Of a stretch of DNA of 60,296 nucleotides, positions 26,197-35,017 are shown piece after piece. Source of the DNA: Roseomonas populi (GTDB lineage: Bacteria > Pseudomonadota > Alphaproteobacteria > Acetobacterales > Acetobacteraceae); NCBI RefSeq assembly GCF_024594815.1, contig NZ_JANJOU010000034.1, positions 1 through 60,296 on the forward strand. Direction: 5' to 3'. A model generated the notes under the pieces. It did no database searches and was not told where the DNA came from. It was given only the letters and a program-made list of their open reading frames with translations. Position 1 is the stretch's first letter, and each line of letters opens with the position of its first letter. The translations under genes and the position numbers were made by a program.

Positions 26197-26593
26197 GTGA
26201 CGGAGGAGGACATGCGGCAGGGGCGGGTCTTCGAGGACACGATCGGGCTCTGCGCCTTCCCCATCGGTATCCACGATGGCCAACGGCACGGGCAACCGCT
26301 TTGAGCGCGTGGGCGGGCCGGACCACCTTTACACCATCGCCCTGCGGGCGCTGGTGCCGGTCTCGCTCGACAACGCGCTGGTGGCCGGGCGCGGCATGTC
26401 CGCCACCCATGTCGCGCTTTCCGGCCTGCGGCAGATGCCGCCGGTGATGGCGATGGGCCAGGCGGCCGGCGCGGCGGCGGCGCTGGCGGCCGCCGGACAG
26501 GGTGCGGTCGCGGACCTCGTCTCCGACCGGGTGCGCGACGCACTGCTGCGGGGCGGAGCTGCCGCTGGCAGAGGCCGCTGCATGATGTTCTGA
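26172..26593 (+). pseudogene. FAD-dependent oxidoreductase, C-terminal fragment with frameshift
   Basis: One frame reads VVTEEDMRQGRVFEDTIGLC and AFPIGIHD. The next frame continues FERVGGPDHLYTIALRALVP, LDNALVAGRGMSATHVA and MGQAAGAAAALA. This is the end of the FAD_oxidored family (the GR-x-x-SATH and MGQAAG motifs bind FAD). The frame change is near 26290 and the N-terminal two thirds are absent, so it is not functional. Confidence 0.6.
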
Positions 26594-26729
26594 TCCGGCC
26601 GGCCAGTTCCGCCGGGCCCATGGCGCTCGACAACGGGCGTGACGGCGTCATGCTCTACAGGGCGATCCGCCTGCGGTGGCCGGCGGGACTTTCGTGATGC
26701 GGCGCACAAAAAACGAAGGGGAGGGCGGC

Positions 26730-27719
26730 ATGACGCTGAGGTGGACGCGGCGCGCGGCATTGCGGGCGGCGGCGCTGGGCGCCGGAACGACGCTCCTGCC
26801 CCCAGGCGCGGCCCGGGCGCAGGCGGCTTTCCCGACGCGGCCCGTGCGGATGATCGTGCCCTTCGCCGCGGGCGGGCCCACCGACGTGATCGCGCGCGTG
26901 GTCGCGGAAGCGCTGGGCGACCGCTGGAAGCAGCCGGTGGTGGTGGAAAACCGCGCGGGTGGCGGCACGATCGTCGGCACTCTCGCCATCGCCCGCGCCA
27001 CGGGTGATGGCTACACGCTGGGCATCTGCACCAACCCCTTCGTCATCAACCCCGCGGTGAAGGAGCGGATGCCCTACGATACCGGGGCCGACTTCGCCGC
27101 GGTTGGCATGCTCGTCACCTCGCCGTTCGTCCTCGTTGCCGGGAACGGCTTCGGGCCGAACACGCTGGGGGAACTCGTGGCTGACGCGAGGCGCCGGGGG
27201 GAACCGCTGGCCTATGCCTCGCCCGGCCCTGGTGGGGCTGGCCACCTGGCCGGGGCGCTGCTGCAGCAGCGGACCGGCATCGCGATGGAGCATGTACCCT
27301 ACAACGGTAGCGCGCCGGCCCTGACCGATGTGCTGGCCGGGCGGGTGCCCGTGATGTTCGACCTGTGGAGCTCCGTGCGGCCGCATGTGGAGGCCGGGCG
27401 GCTGAAGATCCTGGCGGTGGCGGGCGATGCGCCACTGCCCGACGCCCCGCAGGTCCCTACCATCGCGGCGACCCTGCCCGGCTTTGTTTCGGTCGCCTTC
27501 CAGGGCGTGATCGCCCCGGCGGCCACACCGCCGGCGCTGGTGGAGGCGATCTCCTCCGACCTGCGCGCCGTCACCGCCTCCGAGGGCTTCCGCCGCCAAG
27601 TCGTGCCGCTCGGCGTTGATCCGGCACCTGGCACACCCGCCGCCTTTGGCGCCTTCCTCAAGGGTGAGATGGCGAAGTGGCGGGACGTAGCCCGCGCCGC
27701 GAAGATCGTGCTCGACTGA
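26730..27719 (+). CDS. Bug/TctC-family tricarboxylate-type binding protein (1)
   Basis: A 329-residue periplasmic binding protein. ATG 26730 has a GGGGAGGG site before it and gives a Tat-like signal (WTRRAALRAAALGAG) cut after GAARAQA. The mature part has the Bug hallmarks: RPVRMIVPFAAGGPTDVIAR, KQPVVVENRAGGGT, DGYTLGI, and GHLAGALLQ. No TctA/TctB membrane genes are near. It lies 35 bp before the Rieske oxygenase genes and probably captures their organic-acid substrate or senses it. Confidence 0.85.
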   Translation: MTLRWTRRAALRAAALGAGTTLLPPGAARAQAAFPTRPVRMIVPFAAGGPTDVIARVVAEALGDRWKQPVVVENRAGGGTIVGTLAIARATGDGYTLGICTNPFVINPAVKERMPYDTGADFAAVGMLVTSPFVLVAGNGFGPNTLGELVADARRRGEPLAYASPGPGGAGHLAGALLQQRTGIAMEHVPYNGSAPALTDVLAGRVPVMFDLWSSVRPHVEAGRLKILAVAGDAPLPDAPQVPTIAATLPGFVSVAFQGVIAPAATPPALVEAISSDLRAVTASEGFRRQVVPLGVDPAPGTPAAFGAFLKGEMAKWRDVARAAKIVLD

Positions 27720-27754
27720 CCTCCGAACCCCTCTCGTCCCATCCGGGTGCTTGC

Positions 27755-29089
27755 ATGAGCCATCATCACAGGACCGCCGCCGAGCTGGTGGACGACCGCC
27801 CCGCCGACGGGGTGTTCCGCATCCACCGCGACCTGTTCCGCGACCCCGCGGTCTTCGCGCAGGAGATGGAGCGCGTCTTCGAGGGAACCTGGAACTTCGT
27901 GGGGCTGGAAAGCCAGGTCGCGAAGCCGAACGACTTCTTCACCACCCATATCGGCCGGCAGCCCGTGCTGGTGACACGGGATTCGGATGGGCTTGTTCAC
28001 GCCTTCCTCAACACCTGCCGCCATCGCGGCGCGGTGGTCTGCCCCTTCCGTAAGGGCCGGGCTAAGTTCCATGTCTGCCGCTATCACGGCTGGGCCTATG
28101 ACAGCGCGGGCCGCAACACGCTGGTAACCGACCATGCGACGGGGCAGTACCCGGACGCATTCGACGCTGAGGGGCACGACCTGATGCCCGTGGCGCGCTT
28201 CGGCAACTACCGCGGCTTGCTCTTCGCCAGCCTCTCGCCCGACGTGCCCGCGCTGGAGGAGCACTTGGGCGAGGCGCGGGGCATGCTCGACCTCGTCCTG
28301 GACCAGAGCAGCACGGGGTGGGAATTCGTGCCAGGGCCCGTGAACTACACCTATGACGGCAATTGGAAGCTGCAGTTCGAGAACGGGCTGGACTTCTACC
28401 ACTTCGCCTCCACCCACAGTTCCTACATGGACGTGCTGGCCCAGCGGGCGAAGCGCAACCCGCCGGCGGTGAAGGCCCCGCCGGAGCCGGACCCGGAGGA
28501 GCAGGGCAGCTTCAGCTTCGCCCACGGCCACTCCGTCATGTGGTCCATCCGCAATCCCCCACGCGGCCTGCGCCCGCTCGCCTTCGACCGGGCACGGCTG
28601 GAGGAGGTGCGGGCGCGAGTGGGGGAGGAGAGAGCGAAGTGGATGCTGCGCCAGCGCAACCTGACGATCTTCCCCAACCTGCAGATCATCGACATTGTCT
28701 CGCTCCAGCTCCGCACCTGGCGCCCGCTGGCGCCGGATCGGACGGAGATGGTCTCCCACTGCCTGGCCCCGATCGGGGAGGAGGCGGAGGCGCGGCGGCT
28801 GCGGATCCGGCAGTACGAGGACTTCTTCAACCCCACTGGCCTCGCCACCTCGGACGACAACGTGATGTACGAGTACTGCCAGTCCGGCTACGCGGCCGAC
28901 GCAGATGGCTGGACCCAGGGCTACGCGCGCGGGATGGGTGGGGCGGCAGCGGCACCGTCGCTCGTGTCCGGGATCGGCATCGCCCCGCTTGCCGAGGCGC
29001 GCGGCCCTGTCACCTTCGGCGACGAAACCTGCTTCCACGCAGGCTACCGCGAGTGGCGCCGGTTGATGCTGCGCGGGGCGGAGGCGTGA
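27755..29089 (+). CDS. Rieske ring-hydroxylating oxygenase, large subunit (BenA/AntA-like)
   Basis: A 444-residue alpha subunit. The Rieske [2Fe-2S] site is C88-x-H90..C108-x2-H111 (CRHRG, CRYHGW). The mononuclear iron ligands are D213-x2-H216-x4-H221 in ENGLDFYHFASTH, with a likely third carboxylate in TSDDNVMYE. The size and motifs place it with benzoate, anthranilate and salicylate-type dioxygenases that hydroxylate aromatic acids using O2 and reductant. The start is the ATG at 27755; an upstream open frame is low-complexity. The small subunit follows, but no reductase or ferredoxin gene is seen in the window. Confidence 0.88.
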   Translation: MSHHHRTAAELVDDRPADGVFRIHRDLFRDPAVFAQEMERVFEGTWNFVGLESQVAKPNDFFTTHIGRQPVLVTRDSDGLVHAFLNTCRHRGAVVCPFRKGRAKFHVCRYHGWAYDSAGRNTLVTDHATGQYPDAFDAEGHDLMPVARFGNYRGLLFASLSPDVPALEEHLGEARGMLDLVLDQSSTGWEFVPGPVNYTYDGNWKLQFENGLDFYHFASTHSSYMDVLAQRAKRNPPAVKAPPEPDPEEQGSFSFAHGHSVMWSIRNPPRGLRPLAFDRARLEEVRARVGEERAKWMLRQRNLTIFPNLQIIDIVSLQLRTWRPLAPDRTEMVSHCLAPIGEEAEARRLRIRQYEDFFNPTGLATSDDNVMYEYCQSGYAADADGWTQGYARGMGGAAAAPSLVSGIGIAPLAEARGPVTFGDETCFHAGYREWRRLMLRGAEA

Positions 29090-29094
29090 GCGCG

Positions 29095-29598
29095 ATGGCT
29101 GATGCTGAGGCGGCCGCGATCTGCGCCGGGCTGCTCTACCGCGAGGGGCTGCATCTGGACCGGCAGGAATGGGATGCCTGGCTCGCCCTCTACGCCGAGG
29201 ACGCCGTGTTCTGGATCCCGGCCTGGCTGGACGAGCACAAGGTCACGTCCGATCCGGACCGCGAGGTCTCCCTCATCTACCATGACTCCCGTGCGGGGCT
29301 GGAGGAGCGGGTGATGCGGATCCGTTCGCGCAAGTCGGTCACGGCGCTGCCGCTGCCCCGCACCGTCCACATGGTGACGAACATCTTGCCGGTGCGGCTG
29401 GCGGAGGACGCGATCGAGGCGACGTCGAGCTGGACGGTGCACGGCTACGACCCGCGCGTCTCCCGCCCACACATGTTCTTCGGGCGCTACGAGCACCTGT
29501 TCCGCCGCGGGGCGGACGGCGCTTGGCGGATCGCGCGCAAGACGGTGCTGCTGACCAACGACATGATCCCGACAGCCCTAGATTTCTACAGCGTGTGA
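29095..29598 (+). CDS. Ring-hydroxylating oxygenase, small (beta) subunit
   Basis: A 167-residue NTF2-like beta subunit: LYREGLHLDRQEWDAWLALY near the start, FWIPAWLDEHKVTSDPDREV, RPHMFFGRYEHLFR and a C-terminal KTVLLTNDMIPTALDFY. Beta subunits pack into the alpha3beta3 hexamer and have a structural role. ATG 29095 is chosen because GGAGG lies about 10 nt before it; the GTG at 29086 that overlaps the alpha stop is an alternative. It is co-transcribed with the large subunit. Confidence 0.85.
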   Translation: MADAEAAAICAGLLYREGLHLDRQEWDAWLALYAEDAVFWIPAWLDEHKVTSDPDREVSLIYHDSRAGLEERVMRIRSRKSVTALPLPRTVHMVTNILPVRLAEDAIEATSSWTVHGYDPRVSRPHMFFGRYEHLFRRGADGAWRIARKTVLLTNDMIPTALDFYSV

Positions 29599-29618
29599 GG
29601 GCGTTGCCGCCCCGCGGC

Positions 29619-30608
29619 CTAATCGGGCGTAATGCCGGCGCGGCGGATCACGCCGACCCACTTCGCGATTTCACCGCGCTGGTAATCTGAGAAGGATCGG
29701 GAGTCCGCGACGAGAGGCTGCATCCCGAGCTCGGCCAGGCGGCTCCGCGTCTCTCCGGCGGCCAGGACGTCCCGCGTCGCCGCGTCGATGCGCGCGACGA
29801 CGGCGGCCGGCGTGCCTGCCGGCGCGAAGAGGCCGACCCATGTGCCGGTCTCGAAGCCCGGCAGGGCCTGCGCGACCGGCGGCACGTCCGGAAGTTCCGG
29901 CGCCGGCTCGATCGAGCTGATGCCGAGCGCGCGCAGCCCGCCCGAGCGGATCTGCGGGAGGGCGCTGGCCACCGTGTCGAACATGGCGTCCACTTGCCCG
30001 CCGAGCAGGGCGGAAGAGGCCGGCGCAGGGCTGCGGGAGGGCACGTGCAGCAGGTTCACACCCGCCATGGACTTGAACAGCTCGCCGGCGAGGTGGCTGG
30101 TCGTGCCGGTTCCGCCGGAGCCGTAGGTGAGCTCGCCGGGCCGCGCGCGGGCCAGGGCAATCAGCTCCGGCACCGTCCTGGCCTGAACCGAGGGATGCAC
30201 GACGAGAACAAGCTGCCCGCTGGCAACGCCCGAGACCGGCACGAAGCTCCGGATCGGATCGTAGGGAAGCTGGTTGTAGAGGCCTACGTTGATCGCGTGC
30301 GTGCTGATCGTGCCGAGCAACAGCGTGTAGCCGTCGGGCGAGGCCTGCGCGGCCGCCTCGGTGCCGATCAACCCGGCCGCGCCCGGCCGGTTCTCCACCA
30401 CCACGGGCTGCCCGAGCGCGCGAGAGAGGGAGGCCGCCAGCACGCGCCCGGCGATGTCGGTGAAGCCGCCCGGCGCGAAGGCGATGATCAGGCGGATGGG
30501 CCGGGTGGGCCAGCGCGGCGCCTCCTGGGCCAGGCCTCGCCCGGTGCTGGACGCCCCTCCCGCGAGCAGGGCGGCCCCGAGGATCGTGCGGCGGTTCAGG
30601 GTCGGCAT
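29619..30608 (-). CDS. Bug/TctC-family binding protein (2)
   Basis: A 329-residue periplasmic protein. The Tat-like signal starts NRRTILGAALLAGG and ends LAQE. Bug signatures: RPIRLIIAFAPGGFTDIAGR, GQPVVVENRPGAAG, DGYTLLLGTISTHAINV, and GTTSHLAGELF. It is the last gene of the leftward operon with the amidohydrolase and dehydrogenase, 29 bp after the third Bug gene. It converges with the Rieske operon with a 20-bp gap. Confidence 0.85.
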   Translation of the reverse strand: MPTLNRRTILGAALLAGGASSTGRGLAQEAPRWPTRPIRLIIAFAPGGFTDIAGRVLAASLSRALGQPVVVENRPGAAGLIGTEAAAQASPDGYTLLLGTISTHAINVGLYNQLPYDPIRSFVPVSGVASGQLVLVVHPSVQARTVPELIALARARPGELTYGSGGTGTTSHLAGELFKSMAGVNLLHVPSRSPAPASSALLGGQVDAMFDTVASALPQIRSGGLRALGISSIEPAPELPDVPPVAQALPGFETGTWVGLFAPAGTPAAVVARIDAATRDVLAAGETRSRLAELGMQPLVADSRSFSDYQRGEIAKWVGVIRRAGITPD

Positions 30609-30637
30609 GCCCGTCTCTCCCGGTCGTTCCCGCCCGC

Positions 30638-31636
30638 TCAGTCGGGCTTGATGTTCGCCGCGCGCACCACGCGGCCCCACTTCTCGATCTCGCTCCGCTG
30701 AAAGGCCGCGAACTCGGCGGGCCCGGCCGGGAAGGGCTGCAGGCCCAGCTCGGTCAGCCGCGCGGCCAGGGCGGGATCCGCCAGCGCCGCCCGCACCGCG
30801 GCGTCCACCCGCTCCACCACCGCTAGTGGCAGCTTCGCGGGGCCGAACACGCCATCCCAGGTGTCCGCCTCGAAGCCTGGAAGGGTCTCCGCCATGGTCG
30901 GAACCTCCGGCGCGGCCGCTTGGCGCCGCGCCGAGGTCACGGCCAGCCCGGTGGCGCGCCCCGCCCGCGCCTGGGGCATGGCCGAGGAGAAGGAGTCGAA
31001 CATGATCTGCACCTGTCCGGCGACCAGCGCGGTGGAAGCGGGGGCGGTGCTGCGGAACGGGACGTGTAGCAGCTCGATTCCGGCTAACTGGCGAAACATC
31101 TCGCCGCAGATGTGGGTGCTGGTGCCGTTGCCGCCGGAGGCGTAGGCCAGTTCGCCCGGCCGCGCCTTCGCATAGGCTACCAGCTCCGCCACGCTCCGCA
31201 CGGGCACGGAAGGGTGCACGATCAACATGTGCGTGCCGACCGTGGTGCGGGAGATCGGCGTGAAGTCGGCCACGGGGTCGTAGGGCAGCCGGCCCTCGTA
31301 GAGGCTCACATGGATCGACTGGGTGCTGAGCGAGCCCAGGAAGAGCGTGTAGCCGTCCGGCGCGCTGCGGGCGGCGGCCTCGGCCCCGATCATCCCGCCC
31401 GCACCTGTGCGGTTCTCCACCACCACCGACTGGCCGAGCGTGGCCGAGAGCCGCTCGGCCACGATGCGCGCGACAAGATCGGTGTTCCCGCCCGCGGCGA
31501 AGGCGCAGATAAGGCGCACGGAGCGCGAGGGCCAGGACGCAGCACCCTGCGCCCGGGCGCCGGCCAGGGGCGTGCCTCCGGCGGCCACGGCAAGGGCGGC
31601 GGCTTTCAGGAGGCCGCGCCGACTGCTTTCGTTCAT
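30638..31636 (-). CDS. Bug/TctC-family binding protein (3)
   Basis: A 332-residue periplasmic protein with a twin-arginine signal (SSRRGLLKAAALAVAAGG). Signatures: RSVRLICAFAAGGNTDLVAR, GQSVVVENRTGAGG, DGYTLFLGSLSTQSIHV, and GTSTHICGEMFRQLAG. It resembles the neighbouring Bug protein 2 throughout, so the pair probably arose by tandem duplication and then diverged in ligand. Confidence 0.85.
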   Translation of the reverse strand: MNESSRRGLLKAAALAVAAGGTPLAGARAQGAASWPSRSVRLICAFAAGGNTDLVARIVAERLSATLGQSVVVENRTGAGGMIGAEAAARSAPDGYTLFLGSLSTQSIHVSLYEGRLPYDPVADFTPISRTTVGTHMLIVHPSVPVRSVAELVAYAKARPGELAYASGGNGTSTHICGEMFRQLAGIELLHVPFRSTAPASTALVAGQVQIMFDSFSSAMPQARAGRATGLAVTSARRQAAAPEVPTMAETLPGFEADTWDGVFGPAKLPLAVVERVDAAVRAALADPALAARLTELGLQPFPAGPAEFAAFQRSEIEKWGRVVRAANIKPD

Positions 31637-31679
31637 GATGTTCCCTCTCCTCTCGCGGCGCCTCTGCCGTGCCCCTGTG

Positions 31680-32702
31680 TCACGCGCCTCCACGGCGCCC
31701 GGCGAGGTGCGCCAGCCGGAAGGCCGCCTCCGCGTTCAAAGCCCCGCCCGGCACCTGCCCAGCCGAGAGGGCGGCGACCTGGTGCACCGTGTCCATGGTC
31801 TGGTGCATCCTCGCTTCGGGAGTCACGCCGCCGATATGCGGGGTCGCGACCACGTCCGGCCGCGCGGTGAAGCGCGGAGATGGCATCTGGTCCGGTGCCA
31901 GCCCGACATCGAGGCCGGCCCCGCGCAGGTGGCCGGAGTCCAGCGCTGCCTCTAGCGCGTCCTCGTCAACCAGCTCACCGCGGGAGAGGTTGAGGAAGCA
32001 GGATCCCGGCCGCATCGCCGCGAAGGCCCGGGCATCAAACATCCGGGCGGTCCCCGGCGCGGAGACAGCGAGGCAGACGACGAAGTCGGCAGCGGCAAGC
32101 AGCGCCTCCAGGCTCCCGGCCACCTCGACCGGCGGCACCGGGCTGGCGAAGGGATCGTGGACGAGGACGCGCATCCCCCAACCCCCCGCCATCGCCGCGA
32201 GGCGCCGCCCGATGCGGCCGTAGCCGACAATGCCGAGCGTGGCACCGGCCATCCCGATCCCGCGGGGCGGCGCCGGCACGCGGCCGGCAAGGTAGTCTCC
32301 CCGCATCCGCGAGACGCCGCGCGCCAGGTCGATCATCATGCCGAAGGCGAGTTCGGCCACCGGGTTCTCGAAGGCCGCGCCCGTGCGCGTGACGAGGATG
32401 CCCTCGGCCGATGCGGCGCCGATGTCGATCGTGCTGACGTCCACGGCGGCGCGGAGAAAGGCGACGAGGTCCGGCGCCGTCGCGAAGGTCTCGGCGAGGC
32501 CGGGGGTGGCGCGGTGGGCGATGATCACCTCGCACCCCTTCGCGGCCGCGGAGAGCCCGGCGCCGGAGAGCACGCGGCCGGTCGGGTTCAGCACGACTTC
32601 GGCGACGCGGCGCAGCTCCTCCAGTCCGGCCTCCAGGTACTGGGCGGTCAACGCCTCCTCCGTGTGGGTCAGGAAGACGCGGAGGCGGGGATAGCCGCTC
32701 AT
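31680..32702 (-). CDS. D-2-hydroxyacid dehydrogenase family protein, catalytic Glu not conserved
   Basis: A 340-residue NAD(P)-dependent enzyme. The Rossmann loop is LGIVGYGRIGRRLAAMA. The catalytic Arg is in LNLSRGELVDE and the His is in VATPHIGG. The Glu that normally follows GLDV-x-E/D-x-EP is not in place; here the loop reads GLDVGLAPDQMPSP, with an Asp nearby. Some family members carry this variant loop. It may reduce or oxidise a 2-hydroxy acid derived from the amidohydrolase product; the two genes overlap by 4 bp. Confidence 0.8.
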   Translation of the reverse strand: MSGYPRLRVFLTHTEEALTAQYLEAGLEELRRVAEVVLNPTGRVLSGAGLSAAAKGCEVIIAHRATPGLAETFATAPDLVAFLRAAVDVSTIDIGAASAEGILVTRTGAAFENPVAELAFGMMIDLARGVSRMRGDYLAGRVPAPPRGIGMAGATLGIVGYGRIGRRLAAMAGGWGMRVLVHDPFASPVPPVEVAGSLEALLAAADFVVCLAVSAPGTARMFDARAFAAMRPGSCFLNLSRGELVDEDALEAALDSGHLRGAGLDVGLAPDQMPSPRFTARPDVVATPHIGGVTPEARMHQTMDTVHQVAALSAGQVPGGALNAEAAFRLAHLAGRRGGA

Positions 32703-33628
32703 GCACGCGCCTCCGGGAAGCCGTAGAGCGCGACGGGGTTGTCGACCAGGATGCGGGTGCGGAGTGCCGCGGAGGGCGCCCAGTCCGCGAGCAGGTCGAG
32801 CAGGCGCGCGTCGTCCGGCACCGGCTTCTCCCCGGCCGTGGCGGAGGGGTGAGGCCAGTCCGTGCCCCAGACCACCCGCTCCGGCGCGGCCTCCACCCAG
32901 GCGCGGACGACGGCGCCGGTGTCCGCGTAGTCCGGCGCGCCGCTGCGCGTGTCGTGATAGGCCCCGGAAATCTTCACCCAGGCCCGCCCTTCATCGACGA
33001 GGCGCCGCAGCAGAGGCCAGGCGGGATGAGACAGTCCGGCGGGCTGCGGCAGCCGGCCGAGGTGATCGATCACGATCGGGACGGGAAGGCGCCCCAGGAC
33101 CGCTTCCAGCCCCTGCCAGACATCCGGGAGCGTGTGGACCTGGAGATGCCAGCCGAGTGGGGCGATGCGCCGTGCGACGGCCTCCAGTGCCTCCGCATCG
33201 GCCCCCGCGGGGCGGGCGAGGTTGAAGCGGGCGCCGCGCACGCCCGCCGCGTCCAGCGCCCGGAGTTCCGCCTCCTGCACCGAGGCGTCCACCACCGCCA
33301 CGCCGCGCGCGGCGTCGCCGAACTGACATAGCGCGTCGACAAGGCAGGCATTGTCGGTGCCATAGGAGGAGGGCTGGACGACGACGCAGCGGCCGGTGCC
33401 GAGGCGCCGCTGGAGTAGGCGGTAGTCGGCGACGGTTGCCGGGGCAGGGCGGAGGGTGGCTGCCGGGTCGTAAGGAAAGCGCCCGTCGTAGATGTGGATG
33501 TGGCAGTCGGCAGCGCCGGGCGGAACCGCGAGGCGGGCAGGACCCGTACCCGCCGACCAGGGCACGCCGCTCGCCAAGTCGCGAGATGACTCGAGGCACG
33601 GGTTCCCCGGCCATTGGACGTTTCCCAT
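32699..33628 (-). CDS. Amidohydrolase family protein (LigI / 2-pyrone-4,6-dicarboxylate hydrolase-like)
   Basis: A 309-residue TIM-barrel hydrolase. The metal or substrate motif HxH is in ADCHIHIYDGRFPY; later come QPSSYGTDN, VIDHLGRLPQP and the strand-8 Asp in VVWGTDWPHP. The pattern is that of the LigI-like branch, which opens lactone rings of dicarboxylates without needing a tight metal. The ATG at 33628 is chosen because the open frame upstream runs through the divergent promoter. It is the first gene of the leftward four-gene operon. Confidence 0.8.
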   Translation of the reverse strand: MGNVQWPGNPCLESSRDLASGVPWSAGTGPARLAVPPGAADCHIHIYDGRFPYDPAATLRPAPATVADYRLLQRRLGTGRCVVVQPSSYGTDNACLVDALCQFGDAARGVAVVDASVQEAELRALDAAGVRGARFNLARPAGADAEALEAVARRIAPLGWHLQVHTLPDVWQGLEAVLGRLPVPIVIDHLGRLPQPAGLSHPAWPLLRRLVDEGRAWVKISGAYHDTRSGAPDYADTGAVVRAWVEAAPERVVWGTDWPHPSATAGEKPVPDDARLLDLLADWAPSAALRTRILVDNPVALYGFPEARA

Positions 33629-33653
33629 CCGGGAAGCGTAATCGAGATGTCGT

Positions 33654-33663
33654 TTGTCGACAA
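33654..33663. promoter_or_regulatory. GntR/FCD operator candidate between divergent genes
   Basis: TTGTCGACAA is a perfect 10-bp palindrome and fits the TNGT-N(1-3)-ACNA pattern of FCD-type GntR regulators. It lies between the amidohydrolase start (33628) and the GntR start (33768), where an autoregulating repressor of both directions would bind. Confidence 0.5.
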
Positions 33664-33767
33664 TATCCATTTTGACAGCGTGCCGGCCACATGATGAGGT
33701 TTTGCTGGAGGCTGAGCCTGATGCAGCAAGGTGGTTCGTGACGGCCGGAGTGGTGGAGGGGCCCTCG

Positions 33768-34457
33768 ATGGTGGACTTGGGCGCCTCGCCCGGCGTGCCG
33801 CCGCCCATCCCCTACTACCTGACGGAGCAGATCCGCCGGGGAATCATCCTGGGCCGCTACCCACCTGGCAGTCCGCTTCGGGAACAGGCGCTGCAGGCCG
33901 AGTTCCGCTGCTCCCGTGCGCCGATCCGCGACGCGCTCCGTCTGCTGGAGCGGCGCGGCCTCGTTACCCATGCGCCGCGCCAGGGCTTTCGGGTGCGCCG
34001 CGTCACGCCGGAGGAGGTGCGCCAGATCTACGAGGTGCGCGCCCTGCTGGAGCGCCACGCGGTCGAGGAGCTGAAAGACCGGGTCACCCCGGCGCTGCTG
34101 GAGGAGCTGCGGGCGCAGAACGTGACCATGCGGAGCCACCGTGAGGCCGGGAGGGTCGAGGAGTACATCGCCGCCAACCTCGCCTTCCACGCCGCGCTGC
34201 ACCGGCACGCGGGAAACGAGCCGCTCGCGCGCGCGCTCGACGCGGTGCAGGAGCTGGCCGAGCCGCTGCGGCACGCAATGCTGGTGCGCTCCCTTCACCA
34301 AAGCCGCGCCGCCGAGGAGCATGACAAAATCATTGACCTTCTGGCGTGCAACCAGATTGCCGATGCTGCTGCGGCCATGCACCGCCATGTCTTCACCGGT
34401 ATGCCGGCGGCATTGGACATTGTGACGGACCGCGAATGGTCCGGCGACGTTCGGTGA
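33768..34457 (+). CDS. GntR family transcriptional regulator, FCD type (1)
   Basis: A 229-residue regulator. The winged helix-turn-helix (~15-80) has LREQALQAEFRCSRAPIRDA and LRLLERRGLVTHAPRQGFRV. The FCD effector domain (~85-215) has VRALLERHAVEEL, the metal-type His in NLAFHAALHRHAGN, and AEEHDKIIDLL..AMHRHV. ATG 33768 has GGAGGGG at 6 nt; upstream starts at 33654 or 33738 are possible but would overlap the operator. It probably represses the divergent amidohydrolase operon and is relieved by an organic acid. Confidence 0.85.
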   Translation: MVDLGASPGVPPPIPYYLTEQIRRGIILGRYPPGSPLREQALQAEFRCSRAPIRDALRLLERRGLVTHAPRQGFRVRRVTPEEVRQIYEVRALLERHAVEELKDRVTPALLEELRAQNVTMRSHREAGRVEEYIAANLAFHAALHRHAGNEPLARALDAVQELAEPLRHAMLVRSLHQSRAAEEHDKIIDLLACNQIADAAAAMHRHVFTGMPAALDIVTDREWSGDVR

Positions 34458-34654
34458 CGACGTCGTAAAATCGGCGGACATGCCATCGCGCTGCTGTCCA
34501 TTCGGTCTTCCGCATTGCCGGAAGACAGAAGCCCCGTTTACCCGTTCTTCAGCAGACACCTCGCGGCTACCACTGCGCCCGCCACCGCTTGTGGCCGTCG
34601 CTCTCGTCGTGTTGGGGCTGTGCGGGATCAGCTGGTTTCCCCACTTTTCGAGGG

Positions 34655-34861
34655 GTTGCGGAGAGTGCTGCCAGGACCTTGATCGCATTCACGGTAGCCC
34701 TGACGACGACAGTCTGCATGGGGGCCATGGCGCACGGCCCGTTCGCCTTCGGCCTCGTCGTGGACCATCTCGGCTACGCGGCGACGTGGGCGATGCTGAT
34801 CCTGCCGGTCGTGGTGACGGCCGTTCCGCTTTTCTGCCCCAAGGTGCCGCATTCCGCGTAA
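34655..34861 (+). pseudogene. MFS transporter, C-terminal fragment
   Basis: About 68 codons with the end of a major-facilitator protein: a helix LIAFTVALTTTVCMGAMA, the loop HGPFAFGLVVDHLGYAATW (the G.R/D-G-like cytoplasmic motif of helix 10-11) and a last helix AMLILPVVVTAVPLF. The rest of the transporter is missing. Confidence 0.5.
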
Positions 34862-34938
34862 CGACAGCCCCTGCTCACTCGGGAGCCATTCTGCTTGGGC
34901 GAGGCAGTCGCAAAGGTGGCTGCCAATGTAGCCAGCCC

Positions 34939-34967
34939 TTGCAGCATTAGAAATAAAATGCATTATT
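34939..34967 (+). promoter_or_regulatory. Promoter with AATGCATT operator, site A
   Basis: TTGCAG-N17-ATTATT gives a passable -35/-10 pair. AATGCATT at 34957-34964, a self-complementary octamer in an AT-rich patch, lies between the two boxes. It is 51 bp before the Bug gene at 35018. The same octamer recurs at three other units of this cluster. Confidence 0.45.
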
Positions 34968-35017
34968 TGGCTCGGAATGGCTGCCTGCGTTGCAGGGACA
35001 GGGGAGGGCTGACCGGA

